Assembly: GCA_034521575.1 (NCBI GenBank) | Contig: JAXHMJ010000005.1 | Coordinates: 1,426,001 to 1,490,000, forward strand | From: a candidate division KSB1 bacterium | GTDB lineage: Bacteria > Zhuqueibacterota > Zhuqueibacteria > Residuimicrobiales > Krinioviventaceae | Direction: 5' to 3' | DNA length: 64,000 nt | Shown here: piece by piece, positions 35,001 to 45,850 of the stretch | How the letters are laid out: every line of letters starts with the position of its first letter | Numbering within the stretch: position 1 is the stretch's first letter | Position numbers and translations under genes: made by a program | The notes under the pieces: model-generated | Databases searched by the model: none | What the model was told of the DNA's origin: nothing | Seen by the model: the letters and a program-made list of their open reading frames with translations, nothing else

Positions 35001-38000
35001 GCGGCTGTGGCGCTGTCGTTTACCGTCGTGACCAGGGTTGTGGGTGCGGCAGGCCATATCTCATCAGAGATCGGATGATCACTGTCACACACCAGATTCA
35101 GACGAATTGTCCCTTTGTAATCCGGTGGATCATCAAACGTACCATCCTCGAAAGTAAAGGTCACGCCATTCGACATGGCAAGTTTGCCGTCATGATTGAA
35201 CTGATGCCCGTCACCGATACGCAAATCAAAACGCTGGGTGACTGTAAAATCGGCATCTTCGGTTGCGGTAAAATTACCGTTATAGATCAGACTGAGATTC
35301 GGTATGGTGAATGCAGTTGCACCCTGTCGGAAGGTATTGGTATTAATAACCAGATACCCTGTTGTTGCCGCATAGGTGCCGTCATCACGATGATAATGCC
35401 CGTTCACGGTGATATCAATAGCGCCGAAATTCAGCAGACCATCGCCGTGGCGGAACCAACCATTGACATCCAGAGCCGGATTCGCCTGAGCACCGGACAG
35501 ATTCACATCTTCCAGAACCGTCAGATGATTCAGACTGGGTGAATCCTCGATCATCATTTCCATGGGCGGTGTTAAACTGGCCAAAAACAGCGTATCTGCA
35601 CCGATCACGGAACCATCTTCATGGAAATTGAAATGCTTTCCACGCAGATGCAGCTCTCTGAATAATCGAATGGTGCCCTGTATCAGAGTAAAATCACCAT
35701 CCAGATACAGGTCCCCGGGAGTGCCGACAGGCCGCAGTTCAAGCTTGTTGGCCGCATTATCCAAATTAACCACAACATCCGCATCAATATCCGGATCGTT
35801 GCCGCCTATTCGCTCCAAACCAAGACGAACAGTACTCGGATGATCAAACAGGAGATAACCCTCGTCACCCAGTGTTGAGGAACCGCCCTGGAAATTATGT
35901 TGTTTGGTACCGGACATGAACCAGTAGACAAAATCACTGACATTAATCGCGGCATCCGCAACGTGTCTCAAGTATCCGCCTTGATTCATATTGGATAACA
36001 GAGTCAAATTCGCGCCCGAGCCCATAAAAATATTTTCGATATGAGATTGACTGCTCGGTGCAAAACGGATCGCCAGTGAAGAGATACTGCCGGCCGGGTT
36101 GTTCTGAAAGCTCAAACTGCCGCGTACAGCTGATGTGTCGCCTGCGATCAAATTATCATTCATAAAGTATTCCGTGTAGAGAGCCGGCGCATCATAGATC
36201 ACATTGCCCTGTGACAGGGCGGAAACATAAGTATCGGGCAAACCGCCGGGGTCATCTCCGGGCGCTGAACTCAGACAGTTGATCGTTGTACCACTGGGAC
36301 GAGACAGCACAAAAATGCCTCGATCAATATAAAGCGGCGGTGTCGGAGTAGCCAGTGCATTTTCTGCCTGAACGCTCTGCTCCTGCGCCGATTCACGTAT
36401 GGGCACTATGGGTGTATGTTCATTGGCGAGATCACCGTAAATCGTCGCATTGCTGCCCATCATCTGCAGATAGGTACCGGTCGCGATGATCAGCGCCTGA
36501 TCTTCATTGACATTCAGCGACCCGTGCACGGTGGCATCGCGACTCAGATAAATGGTACCGCGTCCCGGGGCCGTAAGACTGTTGGTCGTTTCAACAGACA
36601 GATCGTTCAAATGCGAACCGTCGGATGGAATTTCATACCCGGATTCTTTGTCTTTGCCGATATACGCCACATTCACGCGTGTGGTGTCGCCGCTGTCGTC
36701 AAAAAGCGGCAAAGCAGCCAATTCACCGCGATTGCGCACGATGGTCGGCTGAACACCGGTGGTTTCATCCATATTAAAGATAATATAGGCGGGACCGGAA
36801 TTATCAACTTGTCCCTTGACCAGGTACATATGTTCTGTACATCTCAGCGTATCACCGAGAAAGATATCAAGACCGCCGGCATTGGCGTCGTTGTTAAATG
36901 CAATATTGGCAAATTCTCCGTCACCGGTCACAAATTGGGGTGAGGCGTTACCATTCATTTCAACATGGCCCAGGTTCAATGATTTGTAACCCGCGTCGTT
37001 GGTAAAGGTACCGTTCGCCATATAGGGCGGTGTATCACTGCCGACGATAAGATGAAAATCGCTTAGCGTAATATCGCCGGTCTGGAAATGCACATCATCC
37101 AGAACACGCAGCTGCCCGCGAAAATCATCGCCGATAAACACCACCTCATTGTTGCCGTTATTGATCGTCAACGGACCAAACCAGAGAGCGGCTTTCTGAC
37201 GGCCGAAAATGTACTGATTGATGCCGCCGTTGAACAGCAGGGTGACGGCATCCATGTCCGTATGATTAAAATCCGTGACCGTGCTGCTGCCGAAGGAATC
37301 AGTGCCGAAAATCGTGGTATCGGACTGAATCGACAAGGTACGGGTACCGGAATTAGGTCCCATGCTAAAGTCACCGCCCAGGAACTTGGCCGGGCTGCTT
37401 TTGATAATGACAGCAGAATCGTTGGTCGCCGGATTAAATTTGACCAGTCCGTTGACGAGATTCAGCCCGTTGAGGACAACTTTACCGTCATTGCGGAAAA
37501 AGATCTCACCGCCGTTCATCTCCGATGTGGTATTATTGGCAATGTAAACATCGCGCGGCGCCGCCGCCAACCAGCTGACCACAATCTCCCCGCGCTCTTC
37601 ATTGGACAGTCCGTAAATCTCGTTGCCGTCCGTTCCGGAATGCGGGATTTTGACTTTGATCCAGCGGGATTTGTTGGTGACTTTGCCGATGCTTTTGTCG
37701 GTTTTGAGCTGCAGAGAGTCCATACCCGTGCTAATAAAGCGGGAGGCCACAATATTGGGCAGTTTGTAATCGCCATCTACTACGACTGTATACCCACCGC
37801 TTCCGCCTTCCATACGGAAATACAGGGCGCCGCCGCTGGTGTATTCAAAATCAGCTTCTACAGTATGTTGATCACGCGACCAAACCACCAGCGTATCTTG
37901 TAAAATAACCGGACCCTTGTTATGCCAGTCTCCACGAATCCCCTTGACCTGAGCCGAATCCACAAATCCACCCCCTGATTCATTGGCCAGGGCCGGTAAT

Positions 38001-38695
38001 TGATAGGTGGTTCCGGTTTCAATGGTTAAATTATTGATCGGGAAATCGCCACCATTAACATCTAAAAATCTGTGTCCCGAGGAAGAAGTAGGATCAAATG
38101 GATTACCATTCTTGTCAATAAAAGGCGCATTCACAACCGGATGCTCGGGTCCTGAAACAATCGTATCTCCTGACAAGGCATAAGTCAGATTGCACCACCC
38201 GGAAAACTGCGGTGAAGAGTCAAATGTCCCATCCATCCTCATAATTTGAGACCCGCTGGCCAGAATCAAGTTATACGCATTGACAAACTCACCGCCACCC
38301 CAGATTTTCAGGTGTTCATCAATGAGAAACTCGCCAAGAAAGGTGTGCCTGCGGATGGTTTCCCATTTCTGAACGACGGGGGCATCCGATTCTCCCTGGT
38401 ACGGGGAGAAATACATGTCCTTGTCGTCCGTGGTATCGATATTGACGGGCTGGTATTCGTTGCCGTTCGCGTACGCCACATAGATCGTGTCGTTCGCCGA
38501 CGCGGCGCGAATCGCATCATTAATAGTCTGTTTGGGTCCCTTGACGCCGTCAATCGGCAGGGAGTAAAGACCATTATACCCGTCGTTCCCCTTCAGGACG
38601 TGCACGTACCATTTTTCGGCATGCACCACGCCCAGCATACTCAGTGTAACCAGGATGATCAACACAAAGTACGCTTTTGAGTATCTCAGGTTCAT
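32020..38695 (-). CDS. Giant secreted surface protein (about 2,220 residues), interrupted by a 1-nt frameshift
   Basis: ATG 38695 follows GGAGGTCATA. The first frame (to TAA 33887) has a Sec signal ending VVHA, then a long repetitive beta-rich region beginning KWYVHVLKGNDGYNGLYS with DUF1565-like features and many N/D/G-rich strands that suggest a parallel beta-helix. The second frame (33951-32020) continues with RIIRRHGNEQDVENQWRL, two GDEIAVYD modules, two GWNIVSYP/GYYVKVDG repeats and a C-terminal sorting domain (LEQNYPNPFNPSTSIHYAL). Removing one C at 33912-33913 joins the frames (DVED-LRIIRRHG). An adhesin or cell-envelope role is inferred. A sigma-54-like promoter lies upstream. Confidence 0.78.
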
Positions 38696-38707
38696 TATGA
38701 CCTCCAC

Positions 38708-39170
38708 AAAAATAAATGAATAAATTAATGTTTTCGGATTAAGTCAAGCATGTATCTTGTACAGCAGTAAGCAATTTCAGTGCCATGACTTTGCTGCCGT
38801 ATACTTTAGGGATGCTTTATATAATACTATTTTTATTAGCACTTTACAACACTTTTTTTAATATTTTATAATCCGTTGTAGCATGTGATGGCAAAAACAC
38901 CGCAATTGTTTGCAATAATGTGACACGATTGAAACAAACTGATACATTTTAGCGTTAAAAACCTCTTTTATATGACTTTTATCGCGGTTGCCATTGTGTT
39001 TTATGCAATTATAATGCCACAATTGAATATATTTCATTTTTTTAGACACAACATCCCTTGCAGAGTTTTAAAACAGCCAAACAACCTTGAACAATCCCAC
39101 AACCTGTCCTTTACTTTATCATTCACTTTTCATATATTAAACGTTCTAATTATTACACGATGACGATTTT
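38708..39170. other. Divergent intergenic region, 460 bases
   Basis: AT-rich, no coding frame with ribosome site. It holds a sigma-54-type promoter for the giant surface gene (38770-38785) and must also hold the promoter for the CCA-adding enzyme gene, which cannot be pinned down. A weak run of short T/A tracts is seen near 38825-38870. No tRNA-like or repeated structure noticed. Confidence 0.5.
38770..38785 (-). promoter_or_regulatory. Sigma-54-type (-24/-12) promoter
   Basis: On the minus strand TGGCACTGAAATTGCT has TGGCAC and TTGCT with exact consensus spacing (TGGCAC-N5-TTGCW; the GG and GC doublets are the normal distance apart). Transcription would start near 38760 and leave a leader of about 65 bases before ATG 38695. 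No RpoN or bacterial enhancer-binding protein gene is complete in the window. Confidence 0.6.
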
Positions 39171-40602
39171 ATGAAAAAAGACAGTCTCTCTTTTATTTCA
39201 AACCCTGTATTTCAAATAATCGGAGATACAGCGGATCAATACGGCGTCCAGGTTTATGTGGTTGGCGGTTATGTCAGAGATCAGTTCCTCGACAACAAAT
39301 GCAAAGACATTGATGTTGTGGTGATCGGTGACGGACCGCAGTTCGCCCGTCAGGCCGCAAACGCGCTGGGAACCCGACACATCTCTGTTTACAAACGCTT
39401 CGGCACCGCCATGCTTCGCTACAAAGATTTCACCCTGGAATTCGTCGGCGCGCGTAAAGAAAGCTATCAACGGGATTCCCGAAAACCGATCGTTGAACAG
39501 GCAGAGCTGAGCGATGACATTGCCCGCCGGGATTTTACCATCAATGCCATGGCCATCGCGCTGAACCGGGAAAATCGCGGCGATCTCGTTGATCTCTACC
39601 ATGGCGTGCATGACCTGGAACATCATCTGATTCGAACTCCGCTAAATCCTGAGCGTACCTTTTTTGACGATCCCTTGCGCATTATGCGGGCCGTCCGATT
39701 TGCTTCCCGGTTTCAGTTTAAAATAGAGAAAAAAACACTAAAAGGTCTCAAAAACGAGGCGCACCGGTTATCCATCATTTCCCAGGAACGAGATCACCGA
39801 TGAACTGGTCAAAATATTGCTCACGCCCCAACCGTCTGTCGGACTTTCTCTGATGGACGAAACCGGCATATTCAAAGTTATTCTCCCTGAAATCGAAAAG
39901 CTTAAAGGGGTCGAACAAATCGGCAAACATCGCCATAAAGACGTTTTTGATCATACACTCAAAGTTGTGGACAATATTGCGCAAGTCAGTAAAGATCCGC
40001 GCCTGTTAATCACAGCGCTCTTTCATGATATTGCCAAACCGGCCACAAAAGCCTATGTCCCTTCTGTTGGGTGGACCTTTCACGGACACGAAGAAGTGGG
40101 CGCCCGCATCTTTGAACGTCTGGGCAAACGCCTGCGCCTGTCCAATGACACCATTCAATATGTCAGCAAATTGATCAGACTGCATCTTCGGCCCATCAGC
40201 CTGTCCGAGGAAGGCGTAACTGACAGCGCCATCCGGCGTCTCATTTTCAAAGCCGGAAATGACATTGACGATCTGATCAGTCTGTGCCGCGCGGATATCA
40301 CCTCGGGAAATCCCAAACGCGTCAAGCAGCATCTGGGCAACTTTGATTGGGTTGTAGAGCGCATTCAAAAAGTCGAAGCAAAAGACCATATCCGCGAATT
40401 TCAACCGCCGGTTCGCGGCGACGAGATCATGCGGGTTTGCGGCATTCCGCCCGGCCCGTCGGTGGGCAATATTAAAAATGCCATTCAGGACGCCATATTG
40501 AACGGCGACATTCCAAACGAGCATGAGGCAGCATACGAATATATGCTGAAAATTAAAGACCGCTATCTTTCCCGGTCCCGGAGAAACCATCAGTCGGGGT
40601 GA
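39171..40602 (+). CDS. CCA-adding tRNA nucleotidyltransferase with HD domain, interrupted by a 1-nt frameshift
   Basis: Two adjoining frames form one enzyme. The first (39171-39803) is the nucleotidyltransferase domain: YVVGGYVRDQFLDNKCKDIDVVV has the GGxVRD and DxD catalytic motifs, followed by RRDFTINAMAI and RPxx-type RFASRFQFKI. The second (from about 39793 to 40602) carries the rest of the head-neck region (LMDETGIFKVILPEIEKLKG) and an HD domain (HRHKDVFDHTLKVVDNIA...LFHDIAKP). The frames join by removing one base of CGAG at 39789-39792, giving QER-ITDELVKILL. It adds or repairs the 3' CCA of tRNA. Being essential, the break is likely an artefact. Confidence 0.85.
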
Positions 40603-41010
40603 GTGCGCTCCAACCGGTAAAGCAGGACAGCTGCCGCCAATAGTACGGCATCCTCTACCAGCCGCATGACTCCGACATTCGAGTCACCCGAAAAACATCC
40701 GCACTCGATGTCCAGACCTCGAATCAATGCAGATGAAATCGCTGCCATAAATACAATATTCAATCCTATGAGTATCAGAGCTGTCGGCCTCACCCACCGG
40801 TTCAGTATCAGCAATACCGCACAGACCAGCTCAAGCCAGGGAAGAACAATTGCCGTCAGCTTTATCACCAGCGGCGGGATCAAACGATAATTTTCAATAT
40901 CATTCAAAGTCAGCCGGATCCATGATTTTGCTTACAGCCGCAGCAATAAAAACCCCGGCCAACAACAAACGCAATACAAATTTTATCCCAAAAGCCATTT
41001 TATCATTCAT
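40590..41010 (-). CDS. MauE/DoxX-like membrane protein, interrupted by a 1-nt frameshift
   Basis: ATG 41010 overlaps the stop of the rhodanese gene (ATGAATGA). The frame runs MNDKMAFGIKFVLRLLLAGVF..SKIMDP (abridged), then stops at TGA after DFE; the second frame resumes with NDIENYRLIPPLVIKLTAIVLPWLELVCAVLLI and ECGCFSG. Removing one T in TTT (minus strand; 40906-40908) joins them into the usual four-helix MauE/DoxX form with KIxDP-x-F-x2-x-I-x-NY-RL-x-P. The C-G-C pair suggests thiol redox. MauE-like proteins with a rhodanese are thought to help disulfide or sulfur handling. It overlaps the 3' end of the convergent CCA gene. Confidence 0.8.
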
Positions 41011-41464
41011 GCGCAACCTGCTCAGTTTGTTTCCACTCCTCAATTCCGCTTTTATAATAGCCGACGTATTCGTATCCTAAATTGTACAGTTCATCAGCCA
41101 GCAACTCGCCGAGATCACATTCGGGACTGTCACAATACGTGATCAACCACTTTTCCTTTGGCAGGGTTTGAATTTTATCATAGACCATTCCCAGACGTTC
41201 AAAAGGAATATTGACAGCGCCAGGAATATGAGCGTCGTTATAGGCATCGGGCAGTCGGGCATCCAGAATCAAACAAGCGTCTTTTTGTATCATTTGTTTC
41301 AGATCAGACCGGCTCACAGATACCGGTTGAGCCGGCGGCGCATCGAACTTGAATTCTTTCTGCTCCTGCTCAAACAAAGAAATACCATTGGGATTGATAG
41401 AATTGGAAATGAATCCCAATAAAACAGAGAGCGCCAGAATCGCCGTTATTTTTATCATACTCAT
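41003..41464 (-). CDS. Rhodanese-domain protein, membrane-anchored
   Basis: The 153-residue protein has an N-terminal hydrophobic anchor (ITAILALSVLLGFISNS) and a single rhodanese domain: CLILDARLPDAYNDAHIPGAVNIP, GMVYDKIQTLPKEKWLITYCDSPECDLGELLADEL. The active-site Cys lies in ITYCDSPECD. It can transfer sulfane sulfur, probably on the periplasmic side. Its stop overlaps the MauE-like start, and the two likely form one operon for thiol or sulfur metabolism. Confidence 0.85.
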   Translation of the reverse strand: MSMIKITAILALSVLLGFISNSINPNGISLFEQEQKEFKFDAPPAQPVSVSRSDLKQMIQKDACLILDARLPDAYNDAHIPGAVNIPFERLGMVYDKIQTLPKEKWLITYCDSPECDLGELLADELYNLGYEYVGYYKSGIEEWKQTEQVAHE

Positions 41465-41473
41465 GCCAAAACC

Positions 41474-42724
41474 TCACTCTTTTATATTGGCGTTTTGATA
41501 TTGCCGGGCCAGTTCCATAAACAGTTCCAAATCATTTTCAACAGAGGCCTGGTTGCCGTCAAAATAAAACACCCGCACAGGAAAATTGTTGTGCTCCTGA
41601 CAAACTCGCGGATATACCGCTTCGGTGACAATACCGTTCATGCAGGAAAACGGGCTGATATCAATCACCCCGGCGGCGCCATGATGATAATACCAAAGCG
41701 CTTTGCCCATACTCATCACCATCTCTCCGTTGGAACCTTCGCGCGGCAGATAAGGCCGGGAAAGTTCCAAAATCTCACGAACGTGATGCGGCTCGGGAAC
41801 ATTTTTAAAATCATCTTTAAAAACATTTGTAATCTTTTTCTCATCATGATGCATAACCGCCTGCTTTATTTTACAGCCCAGCATCTGAAAAGACCAGGTT
41901 TGACCTGTATCTTTCAAGCGCATTTCTTCTTCATCATGAGTGTACCAAACCCATTCTGCAATATCGGAAATCCAGACCACTCCATTGTATTTCTCAATGT
42001 GTCTAAACATATCCTGATTGCTAAAGCTGTTAAACCGGCAAAAGATTTCTCCAACCACGCCGATAATCAGTTTGTCCTGCGAGTAATCAGCAGGGATGCC
42101 GCGAAACGCTTCTCTGGCCGCCGATAAAACGTTTACGATCTCGCTTAATCGTTGAGAGTGAGGCAGCGCCCGAACTTCAATAGCAGAACATAGTTCTTTT
42201 AGGGACTGTTCAAACACCCGATCCGCATCGCCCGGGTTCAGTTCATAAGGGCGCGTGATTAAATAAAGTTTTCTCAGACAATCCGACGCCACAACTGCCT
42301 GCCAACCGGTGCGCACCAGATTTTGTGCTTCTTCGCCGATATCCTGGTATCCATTTGTGCTGGTCGGGGAACAAATCATGACATTTTCTTCCCGGTCGGC
42401 AAATATTTTCCGGCAAAGCGGCATATAATGCCCGAATCGGCAGGGACCGTTTGAAGTGGGCAGCATAAACGCCGTATGATCGGGATCATAATCCGGCATT
42501 TCCGTTACTTGCAGAAAATTACCCAAAACCACGGCCTGAGGCAGACATTCATCCCCGGAAAGAACTTTTCGCGCGGATTCCAGAGTTTTGGCATCACTTG
42601 CCGGTGAAGGCCGGGCATTCACGCCGATAGACCGGAAAGCGGCCGCCATGCACGCAGCGCCCTCATAAGACATTTGCGGAATATATAATGTGCGCTCCTG
42701 CAGTGGAATCGATCGGTTATTCAT
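41474..42724 (-). CDS. 2-hydroxyacyl-CoA dehydratase-type component, activase partner
   Basis: The 416-residue protein belongs to the 2-hydroxyacyl-CoA dehydratase-related (HgdB-like/DUF2229 C-terminal) family: SYEGAACMAAAFRSIGV, LSGDECLPQAVVLGNF with a Cys, TSNGPCRFGHYMPLC with two Cys, VVGEIFCRFNSFSNQD, and ISPFSCMNGIVTEAVYP. The spread of Cys fits [4Fe-4S] binding. In many genomes this part is fused to the activase; here it starts at the activase stop (TGATG). Its substrate is unknown. Confidence 0.8.
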   Translation of the reverse strand: MNNRSIPLQERTLYIPQMSYEGAACMAAAFRSIGVNARPSPASDAKTLESARKVLSGDECLPQAVVLGNFLQVTEMPDYDPDHTAFMLPTSNGPCRFGHYMPLCRKIFADREENVMICSPTSTNGYQDIGEEAQNLVRTGWQAVVASDCLRKLYLITRPYELNPGDADRVFEQSLKELCSAIEVRALPHSQRLSEIVNVLSAAREAFRGIPADYSQDKLIIGVVGEIFCRFNSFSNQDMFRHIEKYNGVVWISDIAEWVWYTHDEEEMRLKDTGQTWSFQMLGCKIKQAVMHHDEKKITNVFKDDFKNVPEPHHVREILELSRPYLPREGSNGEMVMSMGKALWYYHHGAAGVIDISPFSCMNGIVTEAVYPRVCQEHNNFPVRVFYFDGNQASVENDLELFMELARQYQNANIKE

Positions 42725-45700
42725 CAGACCAGACTCTTTATTTTTTCCCGGGATTGACCTAAAACATGTTTACTTTGCAAAAAGGCCTCACATCGAGTGA
42801 GAATACCGGCATCGTTGCCATGCCCGTCAAATTGCAATGTCAAATAAGGAGAACCCAATGCATCGCGCACAAAATGCTTAATATAGGAATCCGGACCGCA
42901 CTTGAAATTCGTCAGATAAATCAAGTGTAAATTGTCATGCTGTCCTGTAAATTTGGCGGCCTGCAGGATTCGATATCCATAGGTCCAGAACATATTTTCA
43001 TGCACATCAGAAACGTTTATATTCTCAATGGGCAGAAAATCCATGGGGATGATATTGATCCCGTACTGTTCTCGGAGTTTGTCAGGAATACTCAAGTTCA
43101 CCCCGTTATCATAGATGTTATAAGGCCGTCCGACGATCACCACAGCGGATTCGTTGTTTTTTACAATCCGGTCCAGCACGGTTTTTCCGGTCTCTTTGAC
43201 CCGTTTTTTAAACATCCTCTGAGCATCGTAAGCAAAATCTACAGCCTTTCCACATCGACGCCGTGACACCCCGAGTCTTTCGGCAACCGGATACAACTGT
43301 TTTTTGATAAAATCGGGGCCATATCGAAAGCGCAGAACGGGTGACAGCATTTTATCGCGCATGTCCGGGGAACCGGCATTCATCGTCACCAAAGGAAACG
43401 TTTGACCCCACGGGCAATACCAGGAAAACACATCGGGGGTTTGCGCTTCCGAGTTGACAGATACCGGTGCAAATATAAAATCCACGTCTTTATCAAAAAG
43501 AGTTGCAATATGCCCGTGAGCCACCACGACCGGAAAACAGGGCTCCGCAATGCACAGTTCCCGTCCGGCGCTGATAATCTCATTGTTCGTCGGTTCGGAT
43601 AAAACAATCTCGGCTCCCAATTGACGGAAAAATGTTTTCCAAAACGGAAAACGATCATAATAGAAAAAAGTCCGGGGAACACCGATTTTTGTATCCAGGC
43701 CGTCAGGACCCGGCAGTTCCTCAACCAGCCACTCCCGATAAGCCGCAAACAGATCAGGAATCGTGGGCTGCAATTCCGCTTTCCGACAAGTGCGAAACCG
43801 ATTTGAACATTTATCTCCCCAAAACGTTTTTTCACCCTCGATGGTAATTTGCTGAATATTGCAGTGATTTGTGCACCCCTTGCAGACAAAATGCCGGATG
43901 TCAAAGTCAACTTGATTCAGATCAAAACCGCGAAATCTTGAGCGGACCTGGGTCAAATTTATCTTGTCCCGCGCCAGCAGGGCGGCACCGATGGCTCCCA
44001 TCACGCCGTTATGAGGCGGCACAATAATCGGTTTGCCCAGAGTGGTCGCAAACGCAGCCGCTACCGCTTTGTTATAGGCCGTCCCGCCCTGAAAGAAAAT
44101 AGAATCTCCGATTTTGCGTCCACGCACAACCCGGTTCAGATAATTCTGCACAACGGCAAAGGCAAGACCGGCTGTTATTTCTTTAACCGCATGCCCTTTC
44201 TGCATATAAGCTGAGACATCTTTTTCCATAAATACGGTGCATCGTTCACCCAGCCGAAGCGGCCGGTCACTTGATAAAGCGTAATCGGCAAACTGCTGTT
44301 CAATTGAAATCCCGAGTTTGTCCGCCTGTTCTTCCAGGAAAGACCCGGTACCCGCTGCACAAGCTTCATTCATCGTAAAATCCACGACAATACCATCATC
44401 GATCGAAATAAATTTCGAATCCTGTCCGCCTATTTCAAATATGGTGTCAACATTGCCGTCAAGATATGTCGTGGCGATATGGGTGGCGCCCGTTTTGTGC
44501 GCGGTAATTTCATCATGGATGACATCCGCCCCGATCAATTCACCAATCAGTTCACGACCGGAACCGGTTGTCCCCACCCCCTCTATTTGTATTTGGTCCT
44601 GCCAGCGACGGGCAAGCCTTAACAGTTCTCTTTTGACCACATCCACAGGGCGTCCCTGAGTGGCGGTATAAATTTCATCCAGCACACATCCGGTTTCATC
44701 GATTAAAACCAGATTCGTACTGACCGAACCAATATCCACCCCCAGGAATGCATTCAATTTTTCTATGGGTCTGATGGCGTCGGGTTGCGGCGCCTCGATG
44801 TACTGAACCTGTTCCAATTGTAACGCGGGGTAACTGGTGTTTTCTTCAAAATCGGTCAACGCTTCCAACCGCGCCCAGCGGCCACGAGACACACCTTTTT
44901 CTCCCGCGTTTAGAGCGCAGCCCAGAGCGCCGACAAAGGTATGCAAATCAGGCACAATGAGTTCATCAGTGGATAACCCGCAAATATCCTTAACCGCCTG
45001 GACAACCCCGTCATTGGCAGCCACACCCCCGACAAAAGCCACCCGGGGTTCCAGTGTTTTTCCACGCAGGACGGTGCCTTTGAAATTTCTCACCACAGCC
45101 TGACACAGTCCCTTGAAAATAACAGCCGGGGAATATCCGCGCTGCTGGGCGTGTATCATATCTGATTTGGCAAACACCGAGCATCTTCCGGCAATAGACG
45201 CACCGGTTTCGGCTGTGGCCACCAAATCGCCGATTTCTTTGACATTATACCTGAGCCGTAATGCCTGTTGATCGATAAAAGAACCCGTACCCGCTGCGCA
45301 ATCGCCGTTTCGTTCATAATCAAGAATCCGAACTTGACCGGTTCCGGGATTTCGGTGCACCTTGAGGAATCGCGAACCATCGCCTCCGATTTCCAGTATC
45401 GTTTTTACATCGGGAAACAGTTCAAGAGCGCCAGCAGCGATTGCTTTGAATTCATTCAATACATTCAAATCAAGAACATGTGCAATCTGCACCCCCTGGC
45501 TTCCTGTTACTGTGATTTTGAACTCATCTTTAGGAAACATATCAGCAATAGAATCAAACAATATCCGTGCAGCTTTTTGTGGATTCCCCCTGACAGGTTC
45601 TTGTGCATAGAGGAATAAATTTTCGCCAAACCTGTATTCACGCCACCCGTTTACCAAAGCATTCGGTATCGTGTTTTTCTCACATATCACCACCGCCTTG

Positions 45701-45744
45701 GCATTGACGGAACCAACATCCAAACCAATCCTTAAATCCGGCAT
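42724..45744 (-). CDS. Acyl-CoA dehydratase activase (BadF/BcrA/HgdC-like), double ATPase
   Basis: The 1006-residue protein has two ASKHA-type ATPase domains: IGLDVGSVNAKAVVIC at the N-terminus with CAAGTGSFIDQQALRLR, and LGVDIGSVSTNLVLID in the middle with CAAGTGSFLEEQADKLG. A CKGCTNHCNIQQI segment can bind an Fe-S cluster, and a C-terminal DUF2229 domain follows (IGVPRTFFYYDRFPFWKTFFRQLGAEIVLSEP, abridged). HgdC-type activases use ATP to drive one electron into a dehydratase. The double form with DUF2229 lacks a defined substrate and is common in anaerobes. It is coupled to the partner gene. Confidence 0.85.
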   Translation of the reverse strand: MPDLRIGLDVGSVNAKAVVICEKNTIPNALVNGWREYRFGENLFLYAQEPVRGNPQKAARILFDSIADMFPKDEFKITVTGSQGVQIAHVLDLNVLNEFKAIAAGALELFPDVKTILEIGGDGSRFLKVHRNPGTGQVRILDYERNGDCAAGTGSFIDQQALRLRYNVKEIGDLVATAETGASIAGRCSVFAKSDMIHAQQRGYSPAVIFKGLCQAVVRNFKGTVLRGKTLEPRVAFVGGVAANDGVVQAVKDICGLSTDELIVPDLHTFVGALGCALNAGEKGVSRGRWARLEALTDFEENTSYPALQLEQVQYIEAPQPDAIRPIEKLNAFLGVDIGSVSTNLVLIDETGCVLDEIYTATQGRPVDVVKRELLRLARRWQDQIQIEGVGTTGSGRELIGELIGADVIHDEITAHKTGATHIATTYLDGNVDTIFEIGGQDSKFISIDDGIVVDFTMNEACAAGTGSFLEEQADKLGISIEQQFADYALSSDRPLRLGERCTVFMEKDVSAYMQKGHAVKEITAGLAFAVVQNYLNRVVRGRKIGDSIFFQGGTAYNKAVAAAFATTLGKPIIVPPHNGVMGAIGAALLARDKINLTQVRSRFRGFDLNQVDFDIRHFVCKGCTNHCNIQQITIEGEKTFWGDKCSNRFRTCRKAELQPTIPDLFAAYREWLVEELPGPDGLDTKIGVPRTFFYYDRFPFWKTFFRQLGAEIVLSEPTNNEIISAGRELCIAEPCFPVVVAHGHIATLFDKDVDFIFAPVSVNSEAQTPDVFSWYCPWGQTFPLVTMNAGSPDMRDKMLSPVLRFRYGPDFIKKQLYPVAERLGVSRRRCGKAVDFAYDAQRMFKKRVKETGKTVLDRIVKNNESAVVIVGRPYNIYDNGVNLSIPDKLREQYGINIIPMDFLPIENINVSDVHENMFWTYGYRILQAAKFTGQHDNLHLIYLTNFKCGPDSYIKHFVRDALGSPYLTLQFDGHGNDAGILTRCEAFLQSKHVLGQSREKIKSLV

Positions 45745-45850
45745 TTACTCTCTTTTACTCCATTCGTTCTTCCTTTTTTGAATTTCTAAAATAACAAAGT
45801 TCAGACTCTCAAACAAGTTAAATATATACTGTTGATTTATCTTTTGTGAA

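Noticed and set aside
37088-37903. Forward 271-codon frame within the giant surface gene
   Set aside because: It is antisense to repetitive beta-helix coding sequence, without motif or ribosome site.
39789-39792. Programmed +1 frameshift in the CCA-adding enzyme
   Set aside because: There is no known slippery or pausing signal, and similar one-base breaks occur in four nearby unrelated genes, so a local sequence problem explains it better.
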